From Mactra quadrangularis (Eukaryota; Mollusca; Bivalvia; Venerida; Mactridae): 64,000 nucleotides of DNA. The translations under genes and the position numbers were made by a program. The notes beneath the pieces were generated by a model. The model did no database searches, had not been told where the DNA came from, and worked only from the letters and a program-made list of their open reading frames with translations. The DNA is taken from contig CM046301.1 in the NCBI GenBank assembly GCA_025267735.1, positions 55,943,872-56,007,871 of the forward strand. Direction: 5' to 3'. Of this stretch, positions 35,149-46,305 are shown piece by piece. The first letter of the stretch is position 1. Every line of letters starts with the position of its first letter.

Positions 35149-35850
35149 TAGCTTGGAAATGTGCAGAATAAAGTTCCATGTGTGATCGACTGTTGCTTAT
35201 ACAGTGTTTAGGTCTAGGAAGTTGTTTAAACAGAACGTTCAACTTTTGGTCCTTCTTTTGTTGGTGGGGTAAATCTGACAGACTCAAAATTGCCACATTT
35301 AAAACCATTTTGTTTATTATATGAAACTCAAATCACCAGATATATTCCTGAAGTCACACCTGGTTTAATATAGGCAACAGAAATAGAACCTTTGTATTTG
35401 GCAATAAATACAGCATAGAACGTATTTTTATCTAAACTGTAAATGTACTGATAAAATAGAAATAGATTTCTTCAAAACAAAACCTCAAAACACACGAGGA
35501 ATAATTAACAAAACACAGAGAGTCTATTTAAAATCATAGCACATAGTATTCGACAAAAAAGCTACTGCTCATGAATCCTAATGGCTAGGTACCCGACTTA
35601 CTTGGAGAGTTCAAAGTGCTTTAGAACTCATCAATCTTCCTCTAAAATTGTCTGATGTTAAATCAACTGAATAAAAACAAAACAAAGGAAACACTCCATT
35701 ACATATAATAATGTAAAAATTGATTGCATTAAAAACACTTCAGTTTGTGTTGATAGTTTTTGCTTGTTAATATTTAACGTAAACTGAAAGCAAAATATAA
35801 TCAAAGCACTGAAAGTACTGGGGCATTCATTGTGTTTAGATTTATTCAAT
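35149..35850. other. AT-rich spacer, no gene seen
   Basis: Only short frames without splice or start context. Confidence 0.4.
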
Positions 35851-36053
35851 TTTTGTTGGGTTTTATGCTGTGGCAACACCTTATTTAGATTATATCACAG
35901 CGGTCAGTCCACCTACTCACTGTTCCTGAAGAAGCTTTATCTCAGGATTTAGCTGTTAACAAACTACTGGGTGCATACTTCGTCAGTGACTGACGACTGT
36001 CCTACATGACTTAGAATCAGGGGAAGGAGACAGAATGGCCGTAGAAATTATTA
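35851..36053 (-). mobile_element. Family-1 SINE, 5'-truncated
   Basis: Minus-strand tail and body: the reverse complement gives GGACTGACCGCTGTGATATA and CAGTCGTCAGTCACTGACGA. The tRNA head is missing. Confidence 0.75.
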
Positions 36054-36817
36054 ATGCTGGCGATTACATTTTTTTTCAAACTCTCTTTACAATAAAAATC
36101 TGCTTGAGTCATTTACAATATTGAACGATTGAATTTACGTATGACTATGACTACTGTTGTAATTAGTCAAAGCTATTAACTGTTACAATATGACTATCAC
36201 ATTGTTTTATTAGTCTGTGTGTCAAAAAAAATCTAATATAGGAGAGATTTACAACTATGTAATTGTTATCTGTTATGTGTGCTACGTAGTGCACATTTTT
36301 TAGTAAAGTTGGACTAACACCCTGCTGCTATTCTATGATTTATATAGTAACTGAATAGAAAGAAATGTATTTAAACCCCATTTCTGCTTATCATAAATGC
36401 CTTAGAAATTAATTTTACCTGCACTGATGGTGTTTAATGATGAAGGTTAAGATTTGCAGATATTATTAAGAATTAATTGTATGATAAATTTCTTTTTTTC
36501 ATTCGATGAACTGATTTAACAAAGAGGTTAATGTCGTCAAGTGAATGGGGTTATTTTTTGGAAAATAGTTGAAAGTGTTTTATATGCACAAATTATCTAT
36601 ATTATGTAAGAAAATAAACAAATGTTAAGATTCAAAGTGTTATGCTAAGATTTAATACCCGAGTTCATTAGTACACACAAACTAGAAAAGGTGATATATG
36701 TTCCAAACATCAATTATGTTGATGACTTCATCGAGTTCAAAGATACTATTTCGATATCACTCATTACCTTCTTATCATTCATAGTAAACTGTGTTTCATA
36801 TTTTATTTTACAGGCCC
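36054..36817. other. AT-rich spacer, no gene seen
   Basis: No gene or repeat recognised. The frame 36691-36894 runs into the SINE that follows and is not supported. Confidence 0.4.
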
Positions 36818-37051
36818 ATTATTCTACTGATCGAGGGGTCGTAGGTTTTATTCAAGGACGAGGCATACTTTCGATGAGCTTACTTATGAAATAATTTTTA
36901 CGGTAATTCTCCCTCCTACCACTCAGTCATCGATGCGATTTTTCTTTGGTTAACAGCTAGATCCAGAGATTTTGCCTTTTCAGGAACAGTGAGTGGATGG
37001 ACTGATCTCCGTGATATAACCTATACAATATGTGTTGCTATGGCGTTAAGG
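36818..37051 (+). mobile_element. Diverged family-1 SINE
   Basis: Part of the head (TCTACTGATCGAGGGGTCGT) and the 3' part (CAGGAACAGTGAGTGGATGG, TGTTGCTATGGCGTTAAGG) are present, with a deletion in the middle. Confidence 0.7.
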
Positions 37052-37282
37052 CCTCAATGAATTAATCATATACATGTTCTATGAATTTTGTCTCAAAAAA
37101 TAGAGCGAGCCAGCGAAAAAAAAAATTTTGAGAAGCGATCGAAAGGCGAGGAATAAATGTGCGATATTTTCATGAGCATTTTTATACAAATGGAATTTAT
37201 TTTAAGTGTGTAAATCTGACGAACATGATTAAATTTTTGTAGCCTAAACCAAAAAAAAAAAAAATCTTTTACTTTTACGCGA

Positions 37283-37352
37283 CCAGGATTCGAAATTGCA
37301 ACCTCATGATCGGTAGTCTGTCATGCTAACCACTGCACCACTGCCGCTTCCA
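37283..37352 (-). repeat. tRNA-like SINE head (family 4)
   Basis: The reverse complement gives GCAGTGGTGCAGTGGTTAGC as an A-box region and TTTCGAATCCTGG as a B box. The acceptor stem does not pair well, so this is a SINE relic rather than a tRNA gene. Confidence 0.5.
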
Positions 37353-37699
37353 TAACATCATAGCTACATTTATATACATATACATGACAGATAAAAATGC
37401 GCAATATCCAAAATAACTTTTCTCCGTACACAGATAGATTAAAGTTTGATTAAGGTGAAAATATTGAGTATCATAATTTTAAGTATTTGTTCAAATTTGT
37501 ATTTTTTTCAACTCGTCTGCAATTGATAGTATACACATTTTTCTGTTGCTTTATTATTTTCTGGGTCGCAACAGAGTTCAATTATGTGTTGACTGTTGTT
37601 CGTTCTTTTTCAAATTTCTGGGAGCGCTGACATAGAAAGGCATTGTTTGCAAACAATTCCTTCCAATAATGTGAATGACTGTAAACTGCATTTAGAGAA

Positions 37700-37905
37700 T
37701 TTAAATAACTAGATGGTACAGGCTTCTTTTGACATTTTTCATTGCCGTAAACAGCATCCGTCGTTTTAAGCAGCCATTTTGATTATTATGTTTGACTGCG
37801 TATCGATTTTTGACACGACCGTACCACACAATTATCGACAGCAGTAAACCAGTCAATTTTATCTAACGTAGTGATATTAGTCCAGGGAACCAGGTTAAAT
37901 TAGGA
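37700..37905 (+). repeat. Fragment matching the right end of the 4390-9250 transposon
   Basis: Shares TTTTGACATTTTTC, GCCATTTTGATTATTA, GACTGCGTATCGATTTT, CGACAGCAGTAAACCAGTCA and finally ATTAGGATGG with 9010-9242. The last bases of the terminal repeat are lost. Confidence 0.65.
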
Positions 37906-39188
37906 TGGTCGTCACGTGACTATAGTGCTTGATACGGGAACGTAGTTTCATTCATAATTTTTCATGAATGAAATCGATGTATACATCCGCAATTATCAGT
38001 AACGTAATTATTTGTCTACCATTGTCAATTGTTCACAAATTTGTCAATACTCGGTGTCACTTTGAAGAAAGGTTTGATGTAGATCGAGTTAAATGCGTAA
38101 TTAAATTGACGCGTAGGAATACACAGATGATCGATGAAACAAAAGAACTATTTGCGAACTATTTTATTGTAGCGGAATTATCGGGATGCTGATCGGTTTC
38201 GTTGATTAGATATATAGGTCAATAGGTCAGTATAGGACTCCGATCGGAATACCGCTATTAATCTATTGGTAACAGAGTATTCATTGTTTCACAATGAATA
38301 CAAAAAATAATATAAAGTGGTAAAATATTAATTAGTGCTGATAATGTGAAACACAGAACTTTACAAATAAGTGTGAATTAATGAGGTTATGCATGGAATG
38401 TGTATAGGGATATATACATGTATACAGGGAATTATGTCTATATAGTAATTTCTGAATCTGATAAAGAATTTATAAGTGTAGTACCACAGATAATATTAGT
38501 GACAAAAAAACCCACATTTTACTCATTGCAGTAAAAGCAGAATCAATTCCAGAACAATTTAACTGCATGTATTACCATAAATAAAATTATAGTACAGTTT
38601 AACTACATAAATGTGTTCAACATTAAAATATCTAGTTGCAATAAAGGTTTAATATGTCCGAACTCTGAATTCTTCCATGTAAAGGTATATACCGCGTTCA
38701 CTTTTTTGTTAGCACCGTGTCCTTTCATATGGAAATTGTGCACCAGTTTTGACGTCTCTTTGTCCGCCATTTTTATGTTTGTGCACCGTCACGGTTTGGT
38801 TCGATGGATGCAAGGGTTCTGATACGTTTGCCAAATTCAATATGCGTCATGCTACATAAAACATAAAACATACCGGTATACATTGTGTAAATATATTTAT
38901 TTAATGTAAATAAGTCAAAGAACACATCAAGTCAAAACTTAGAATCATAAGTACGCAATGTTGTTAAAGTTGAACACAACATAAAGTATGTTTCACTGAA
39001 TTAAACCTGGTACAATATGTCTGTGAATCATAACAATCGAATTTATCTGTCCATGAACCTTTCAGATTATCATGTTCTAATTAGATAAACTTATTTTTTA
39101 ACATTGAAATGTCACTATCAAAGACTAATTAAACTGAGTCAAACTTTGAAAATCCATTTTATGCATAGTATTAAAGATTTCGGAAAAT
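37906..39188. other. Upstream region of SSP-B
   Basis: No additional gene seen. The frames 37968-38192 and 38613-38822 have no supporting context. The SSP-B promoter should lie at the right end. The sequence just before the start (GATTTCGGAAAAT) has a counterpart upstream of pseudogene C (GGTTCGGAAATAT). Confidence 0.4.
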
Positions 39189-42100
39189 ATGAAAATTATA
39201 GGATTTATTTTAGTTTTTAGTGTGTTAGGGTTGGCAAAGGGAGATACATTCCTAGACCAGATGTCCATGTTACAGAAGATACATTTACATGATGATTATC
39301 AGATTATTTCTCACCATTTTACACCAGTAAGTATAGATATTGTTTTATTGTAAAATGACACAGAAAAATTTACGTTTCTACAATTCTCTATATGGCAGAA
39401 CTGCATTTTAGTTATCATTTATGTTACTGTTGGTGCTTTCACGTATCAGAAGCTATTGTTTGTTTGTTTGTTTTTGTTGGGTTAAACGCCGCAGCAACAC
39501 ATTGTAAAGGTCATGTAACGGCGATCAGTCAACCTACTCACTGTTCCTGGTAAGGCTAAATCTCTGGATTAAGCTGTTAACCAACTGCTAAGCGCATACT
39601 TTCGTCAGTGACTGACAACTGCCCTAGTTAATTTAGAACCATTGGTAGATGGAAGAATTGCCGTAGAAATAATTTATTGACCAAGCTCCACGAAAATATG
39701 CCCCGCCCGGGAATCGAACCCACGACACATCGTAGAATTGCGTCAACATGTATCATCTGAGCTAGCCGGGCGGCTTGCCAGAGTCTATATATACATGTGC
39801 CGATGTAGATGCATAATTATATGTACTTATGTTGAAATGACTACGCGACCGATATATGATACCATAAAACATTTTCCGCTGTGTAGAAATAAATCTGTCT
39901 TAGAAAGCTTACATATTGTCATTTAAATCAGCGGGGTAAATGTTTTGCACTTCTGTCAGTTGAATAAAATGTATAAATACATGTGCTGTATTATCGTCGT
40001 TCTGTTATTTCAGGACAATTCTGGCACATCATTCCTACATACAGGGACATACGAGTATACAATCATGAATGGTGGAGTAAGTATATATTAGAATTATTTA
40101 AGGATTGTGTTAAAACTCTGACCTGAGAAATAACAGTCTATGTAAGGATAGAAGAAATGGTTGTTTCAGAAGTGTGGTCAAGAAAGATCTGTTGGCGAAA
40201 AACAAAGTGGTTTCTTATGTTGTTGTTTATTAAGAGATTATACATTCATGATGATACCTAATCAATGTGCAAATCAGCACCATGATTATAATAAATTATG
40301 ATATATTGAGTCATTATACGTTACATAATATGATGAATATTGCCTTAATTAATTGCATTACCAAGTATTCAATATCACCTTAACAAGGTTGACCTCATCT
40401 AGTGTATTTTTTAATAAATCTAAGATTATGCTCTCCTAATTTCGCATTAAAACATTATTAAATCGAGTTACATGTATTTTCATGAACGTAATAAACACGG
40501 AAGATGTTTAAGCTGGTGTCACACTGTCCCGAAATTATAACTAGATGGACACCCAAATATGGAATTTTGAATTTCGCACAAAGATGGCCCCGAAATTTGT
40601 GGAAACCCAATCAACATACGAAGCAAGTACGATTCCTACAGAAGGCCTCGCGATCGCATCCGATCCACACACGGTTCCAGCTGAGGTTCACGTGATCATA
40701 CCCGATTCACTCACGAGGCCACAATTCATTACCAAGGAGTCTACCACAGGACATGCGAAGGTCACGCAACAGATACATGAATACGACATCGTATTGTTGA
40801 TATGATGCGTTCGAACGTAGTCACGAAGCGTCACGTGACCTCCGGGAGGTATAAAACTGGCAATTTTTTTAGCGTCGCATTCAACACATACATAGGTCAT
40901 ATACACGACGACCAGCTCTTCCTATTTTAGGTTTCCTGGACACTTTTTCTATCACCAGTACTAACTTACCCTACCACGTGGCCGACAACTCATGTATAGG
41001 GTATGACCTGCCGCGACCGGGTTTCGAACCCGCGATCTCCAGATTCGAAGTCAGACATGCTAACCACTACGCCACGGCCGCGGCTATTTAACCGGCAAAA
41101 CAAGCCAACTTTCAGAAGCTAATAGTATTTGGAGCACAACTACGACTAAACTCTATTTTGGATTTGAATTAACTTTTTATCATGCAACCAAAGGTAGGGA
41201 AATGCAAGTGTAAGAGTCTCGCTGGTAAATACAGAATCAAGAAGAGAAAAGCAGAGGGGGGGGGAGCTGATGATTAGATCAGATTAAAAAAAACATTACT
41301 GAGTTCCTTACCATAGTCAGGCGTATGGAGAGATCCAAGGAAAATATCAATCAAAGTACAAATTGAGAGCGGCCTCCAGGGGTTTATAGATCTCTTCAGC
41401 GGTCTGCAAGTTCTCCTCAGCAGTAACAAATGTCCCGGAAGCATTCAACTTCTCTTCACATTCGTAAAATACAACCTGTGTCCTCAGATATTCAAGCTCA
41501 ATAAATACAAATGTTATGCATCGTGATCCCATCTCGATGTCATCGTACCAAAATACGATGGCGACAAGACGGTATTGCGAGGGCTTCACGTAGTCGTGCA
41601 GCCTTCCTAAGACAATCGCGCATCTTCGTGTATCATTCGCATAGTCTTCTTGATGCCAAAAATGTAAGATGGCACCGATGATCACACGAACTAAAGACGA
41701 AGACTACACGATTGACCAGATGGCATTACGACGACTCTACGAAGACCAATTAGCACACGATTCCGACACGAAAATAAATCTTTACTATGTCCTCGGGCAA
41801 TTTTTTGGTATGTAAAAGATTGGGATTGGGACCGCTCACGAAGTAGTTGCTTGAGTCTGAAAATTTTAGCCGGGGGTCATACGATGGTAGAAGATGCCCT
41901 CACGAATGGTCCGATGTTATTACGATCAGATCAGAATTTGAATATTTCCTTATTCGTGTGTTCATCAGATGCTAATATCGGGACAGTGTGACGCCTACAT
42001 TACAATTTACTGCGCTTTCTGCGCCCACCAATCTGATTAATACCCGATCTTAAATTTCCACTCGGCTTCTCGCTAATGAAGATCTGGCCGTTTTCAAACG

Positions 42101-42591
42101 AGAGTCACGTTCAGGTGACCTTTTTTCATCACAATATTCATGACGACATTGGTATGATTAGTAACTTTTTTACATCGTCTACGTCACGCAATTTGAAATG
42201 AACCGTGCAATCGCAGACTGTGAATAATACCGCTGATAAATTAGCTCACAAACATTAGTCCAAAAATAGAAATTACGAAATCAGAATGTTATTAATAGTG
42301 TTTCGTCGACATAAAGGTGATATCTGTTTATGGAGAGTTGCGCCCACCTGCAGTTTAATAACTCATAATGAAATTGTCGAGTGGATTTGTGCAAATTTAA
42401 ATGAGGTTGACCTGGTTCATGTTAATTGTGCTGGACTGTATGTGTGTATCATTAACAACATAATCTATTGTATGTTTCAGAAATCGTGTGACCTGACAGT
42501 TGTAATGACCGTAGAATTCCATGGTTTTCTGGCGTCATTACCACATATTTACTACAAAGCATTAGAAGACACTTGTGGCCTAACAGTTTAA
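39189..42591 (+). CDS. SSP-B: complete small secreted protein of unknown family (103 aa)
   Basis: Exons: 39189-39326 (46 codons), 40014-40076 (21 codons), 42481-42591 (36 codons plus TAA). All introns are phase 0 with GTAAGT donors and ...TTTCAG acceptors. Exon 1 begins MKIIGFILVFSVLGLAKG, a good signal peptide, followed by a short acidic and histidine-containing segment. Exon 2 ends GTYEYTIMNGG and exon 3 starts KSCDLTVVMTVEFHGFLASL and contains ALEDTCGL. The two cysteines of exon 3 could form one disulphide. AATAAA lies at 42664-42669. The start is set by the signal peptide and the lack of an upstream in-frame alternative. Intron 1 holds a SINE and intron 2 a 1.48-kb transposon. I recognise no known domain. 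Its close link to Ly6 genes suggests, without proof, a related extracellular role. Confidence 0.82.
39458..39774 (-). mobile_element. Family-1 SINE in SSP-B intron 1
   Basis: Full-length layout on the minus strand: tail GTTGGGTTAAACGCCGCAGC at the left, body with CAGTCACTGACG, and a head ending GCCGCCCGGCTAGCTCAG. Possible imperfect target duplication CAGAAGCTAT / CAGAGTCTAT. Confidence 0.85.
40515..41995. mobile_element. DNA transposon with 18-bp terminal inverted repeats in SSP-B intron 2
   Basis: GGTGTCACACTGTCCCGA at 40515-40532 and, reverse-complemented at 41978-41995, GGCGTCACACTGTCCCGA (one mismatch). The interior is richer in CpG than its surroundings and has repeated CACGA words near both ends. 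A SINE is nested inside. No transposase is recognised; the minus frame 41347-41685 (112 codons) is the only sizeable one and matches nothing I know. No clear target duplication, so the superfamily is unassigned. Confidence 0.75.
40889..41085 (-). mobile_element. tRNA-headed SINE (family 3) nested in the transposon
   Basis: The reverse complement gives GGCGTAGTGGTTAGCATGTC as an A-box region and GCGGGTTCGAAACCCGG as a B-box region near the right edge. A tail towards 40889 contains GTGATAGAAAAAGTG and CATATACGACC-like words. The head looks tRNA-like but runs into a SINE body. Confidence 0.65.
42045..42335 (+). repeat. Dispersed repeat, copy 1 (paired with 50640-51010)
   Basis: Shares GGTCGTTTTCAAACG-type sequence, GTCACGTTCAGGTGA, GTCACGCAATTTGAAATGA, CAATCGCAGACTGTGAATAA and AAATAGAAATTACGAAATCA with 50640-50910, same orientation. 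It ends near GATATCTGTTTA. It lies just before exon 3 of SSP-B. The open frame leading into exon 3 is therefore repeat sequence. Confidence 0.75.
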
Positions 42592-43042
42592 ATCTATTCC
42601 GCATTTTCTTTCATTGAATGTTAAAAGAAATGCGAAGTTTAAATGCATTGTACACATTATTGCAATAAACGTTTGGTAAACAGAATAGTGTATATTTTTT
42701 CAATCGAAGAATGTACGAAAGTAGTCAATCGTCAAACTCTCTACTAGGCTGTCAGAGATAAATAAACCAATGACAAATAGGCAGAGATTGCCGAAACCAC
42801 AATCAATAATTGTTTATAACCCTGACTGGAAAGCAGGTTAAATAGTCGAACTATTTTCCTAGAGCCTCTACCCAAGATATGTGATTTGATCCAAAAGTAA
42901 TACTATGAATTAGTTTGGAGACTGATAATGACGAACCGGTACGATATTGGTACCGGTACTTATAGAACGATGCGGTTTTTCGAACAATTACGATACTGGT
43001 ACCATTGGGCAAATATACTGTACTCAATATAACAAAGCTCCA
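42592..43042. other. SSP-B 3' flank
   Basis: 3' UTR and polyadenylation signal (42664-42669), then a spacer without recognised features. Confidence 0.5.
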
Positions 43043-43303
43043 ATTTATAGTATTGTTCGTTTTTTCTCAACTGTCAAAACATGAATAATTTCACGGTGAA
43101 TGCGTTTATCAAAATCATTGTTGTATTACATCCATGAGTTTCCGAAAGTGTGTATTAAGATCGAGTAAAGATGTTTATGCCGTATGATACGTTTTAGTCA
43201 AGATTTTTTTAATAACAATTGGGCCGCCAGTACAAAAACAATGCATTCATTCACCGTGTAATTATTCAAGCTTTGACAGTTGAGAAAAAACGGACAATAT
43301 GAA
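43043..43303. repeat. Inverted repeat with arms of about 52 bp
   Basis: CGTTTTTTCTCAACTGTCAA and TGAATAATTTCACGGTGAAT on the left are mirrored by ATTCACCGTGTAATTATTCA and TTGACAGTTGAGAAAAAACG-like sequence on the right, around a 145-bp loop. MITE-like; no target duplication found. Confidence 0.7.
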
Positions 43304-43384
43304 TGTTTTGTTGTCGATATTTAGGTGTTAGTGATCATAACTAATTAGATCGAACAATTGTGTGTCTTTGTTATCCGATTAAAA

Positions 43385-43455
43385 TCCATGGTCCGAACTG
43401 AGGTTCGAACCCACGACCTCTAGAGTCGTAAGCGGACACTCTACCACGTCGCCAT
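43385..43455 (-). repeat. tRNA-like SINE head (family 5)
   Basis: The reverse complement gives GACGTGGTAGAGTGTCCGCT and GTCGTGGGTTCGAACCTCAG. A related decayed copy is at about 45125-45200. It could be mistaken for a tRNA gene, but the 3' half of the acceptor stem does not pair. Confidence 0.5.
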
Positions 43456-44238
43456 AAATACTCGGTTGAAGGCAAGGAAGTACAAGTGTCGTATTATACC
43501 TCTGCTACACATTAACATTATTTTACTTTTATCTCTTGTCCTACATAAAATTACCTAAATATGTTAACAAAATAATGTACTCGTATATGAAGTAAGGTCG
43601 TGGTAAAAATCTTCAATCAAGAGAACGGTCCAGACTACAATAACAGACGTGAATAAGGGAGATAACTGACTGGTAAAATAAATTAATAAACAGAATTTTC
43701 AAACAAATACTGCTCTTAACATGCTATAATTTTTAGTTAGTACCAACTTATTTTTGCTGAATTTTTGAACACGTTCTGCCAACTTAGACACTTTTAAATC
43801 GGCTTCCTTGTTCCCAACACTGGACCAGTAGAATAAAGTTTCTTGCTTAAGGAAACAACGGTACCAACACGAAGCAGATAATTACAATTACATTGAAAAT
43901 TATGTAATTTGTATTTGTAATGAAAAACCTTTATTTTGTATGATATGTTTGTTTGTTGATTAATATGACGTTGTGATTTCATTCAACTCCGCATTTTTAA
44001 GTAAAAACATAGTGCTATGTATACGAATTTTGTCAATGTTAAACTACGCATAAATTGAATCTTAATGTGATTTCTAATTTGTAATCAATTGGTCATGACC
44101 CCTTCGAGGTCACGATTAGCTAATTACTTAAATATATGGACATTATATGTGGCATTATTAAGTCAATGTCGTTGATTATATAGTGTGGTTTTCATTTGAA
44201 AACAAAACGTTGGTGTGTTATACACAAGGTTCGGAAAT

Positions 44239-45793
44239 ATAAAATCTATAGCATTAATTTTATTTTTAAGTGTGTTAGGGTGGGTCAGAGTTTCTTAGAC
44301 AAAATGGTAATGGGACACCAAATACAATTACCTGATAATTATCAAATTGTTTCTCGTCATTTTACGCCTGTAAGTATAAATGTAAATTTAAAGTAAACTG
44401 ATCCAGATTTATTATGGTCTTTAGATCTCAATAGTATTAAGCTTTTTTATTGCATAATTATTATTTTTTGCAATGACATTTATGAATAACTGCTAACATA
44501 ACGTAGTGCTAGAAAGTGGGAAAGTTTGATTCCAGTAGTCCCATTTAGATCACATTGTGATTATTGAGGTGTAATTATCCGAATTATGTGATGGATCTCC
44601 AATCCAAAGTTCCAATATACCTATTCATGTTAAGTAGCATAACATTACATTGTTCGTTATGTCGAAATACAAGAAAATATATTTTTCAAAAAGGTACTTC
44701 TTCGCAGGAGTTGTCACAAAAATATCAAAACATTACAAGACATAACGCAACACAACGCAGCGCCAAGCAACGCATCGCAAACGAAATGAAACACAACACA
44801 ACAAAATTCAACGCAACACAGTATAACAAAGCATAACATAACATAGCATAGCATGTGTTGTATTTTTAACGTCGTTCTATAACTTCAGGGGCATTCTCAA
44901 TATACGGATGCTGGTACTTACAATTATACAATCACGTATGGTGGGGTAAGTATTATATATGAAGAATTAAAGGGTAAATAATACGTTCAAGTGCGGTTTA
45001 AAGTCTGCTTTTCTGTACATGTTTAGCCGACTTCACAATTGTGTATGATAAGCAATGACTAATGAAGTTACCTTCAATATGATGGCGAACACTTATAGGT
45101 ATATTATTGCTCAAGGAAATAAGATGTGGTCCAATCAGATTCGAACCTCTAGATCCCTAAGCGCGTCCTACCACTTTATCAATGCTCCTACGTGCATATC
45201 ATCATACTAGCATTAGGAGAGGATGTACATAGGCACTATATGCCTGTAATTCGATCCAATGTATAAAATAAGATATGTATTATTATACAAAGGGAATAAA
45301 GAGTAAAGGGCCTCAGTAAATCATCTTTTACATCTAACTCGGTGCCGGTTTTTGATTTTATTGTTTATTGAAGAGGTATTGTATCCTTATGTATTATGTT
45401 ATATTGTATTATGTCCTTCGTACAGAATATGTAAAAATGTTTTAATGCATTTCACGACTTTGACGAAATGAGTTTGTTTACAGTCTGCTGATCATGAGAC
45501 TACATATACACTGATTGTACTTTATTTAGATATTTCCACCTGCAGATAAGTACTTCTAAACGTAAGTTAGTCCACGGGTTGATGCAAACTTTTGTGATAC
45601 CGGCCTGGTTCATGTTTATTTTTTCCGGACACTAACCGTGCATTATTAAGCACCCTAATCTATTGTATGTTTCAGAAATCATGAGACTTGTCTATCGCCA
45701 TGACCGTAGAACGAAAGATTCCTTATGGCGTTTCCACATAGTATTTACAAAGCATTAGTTGACACTTGTAACCTGACAACTATCTATCCCTAG
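44239..45793 (+). pseudogene. SSP-C: broken paralogue of the small secreted protein gene
   Basis: Exon equivalents: 44239-44369, 44889-44945 and 45676-45793, with splice sites still intact. Defects: the start codon is ATA at 44239-44241. A length change in the signal-peptide region shifts the frame before FLDKM. The first cysteine codon of exon 3 is TGA (45682-45684). A small deletion follows MTVE. Exon 2 is still open (GTYNYTITYGG). It is closest to copy A and lies in the duplicated segment, so it descends from a copy of A that lost function after the duplication. It starts 1.6 kb after the end of SSP-B. Confidence 0.85.
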
Positions 45794-45935
45794 ATAAATT
45801 GCTTAAACAAATAAATAAGCGTATACATTATTGCAATGTACATTTTAATTATAGAATTGAATAAATTAGTTTGGCAACTATTTGCTAAACTATTGTTTTG
45901 TCATCGGTTCAGTGGTTATTTGGTACCTAAATAAC

Positions 45936-46007
45936 CAATCTCTCATACAGAGTTGTCGATCCTTACAGTGATCACTGTAAGGATCGACAACTCTGTATGA
46001 GAGATTG
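45936..46007. mobile_element. Perfect 72-bp palindrome flanked by a 9-bp target duplication
   Basis: The 36-bp arms, beginning CAATCTCTCATACAGAG and meeting at CAGTGATCACTG with no spacer, are identical in inverted orientation. CTAAATAAC occurs directly before (45927-45935) and after (46008-46016). The paralogous segment near 1840-1850 reads GGTACCTAAACTGC without the palindrome. This is a recent insertion of a minimal palindromic element. A 9-bp duplication is typical of Mutator-like and foldback elements. Confidence 0.9.
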
Positions 46008-46024
46008 CTAAATAACGTCTTTTA

Positions 46025-46305
46025 AGGGATTGGGTTCAACACCGTAAATTATATCAAGGCGGTCAGTCAACACACTTACCGTTGCTGAAAAGACTAACTG
46101 TTAACCACTTACTTGGCACATGTATTTCCGTTTGTGATTGACGACTGTCCTGCATGATTTAGAATCAATGGCAGGAGGGAGAATGACTGTAGATATTATT
46201 AATTTTCATAACCAAACTCAACGAAACTATTCCAATGCCAAGGAATGGATCCCACGACTCCTCAAATAAAATAATCGCGTGCTTTGGCTGAGCTAGCTGG
46301 CGGAA
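46025..46305 (-). mobile_element. Old family-1 SINE, paralogue of 1870-2142
   Basis: Same junctions and decay pattern as the copy at 1870-2142 (GGCGGTCAGTCAAC at the left, GGCTGAGCTAGCTGG at the right). Confidence 0.7.

Noticed and set aside
41347..41685. 112-codon minus frame as a transposase gene
   Set aside because: No transposase motif recognised and the element is too short to be autonomous; kept only as a note in the transposon entry.
42286..42480. Coding use of the open frame running into SSP-B exon 3
   Set aside because: The upstream part is the dispersed repeat also present at 50640-51010, and a good acceptor (TATGTTTCAG) begins the conserved exon at 42481.
44196..44396. 66-codon frame as a functional first exon of SSP-C
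   Set aside because: Its upstream part is out of frame with the SSP signal peptide and its N-terminus is not a signal sequence; the true start is mutated to ATA.
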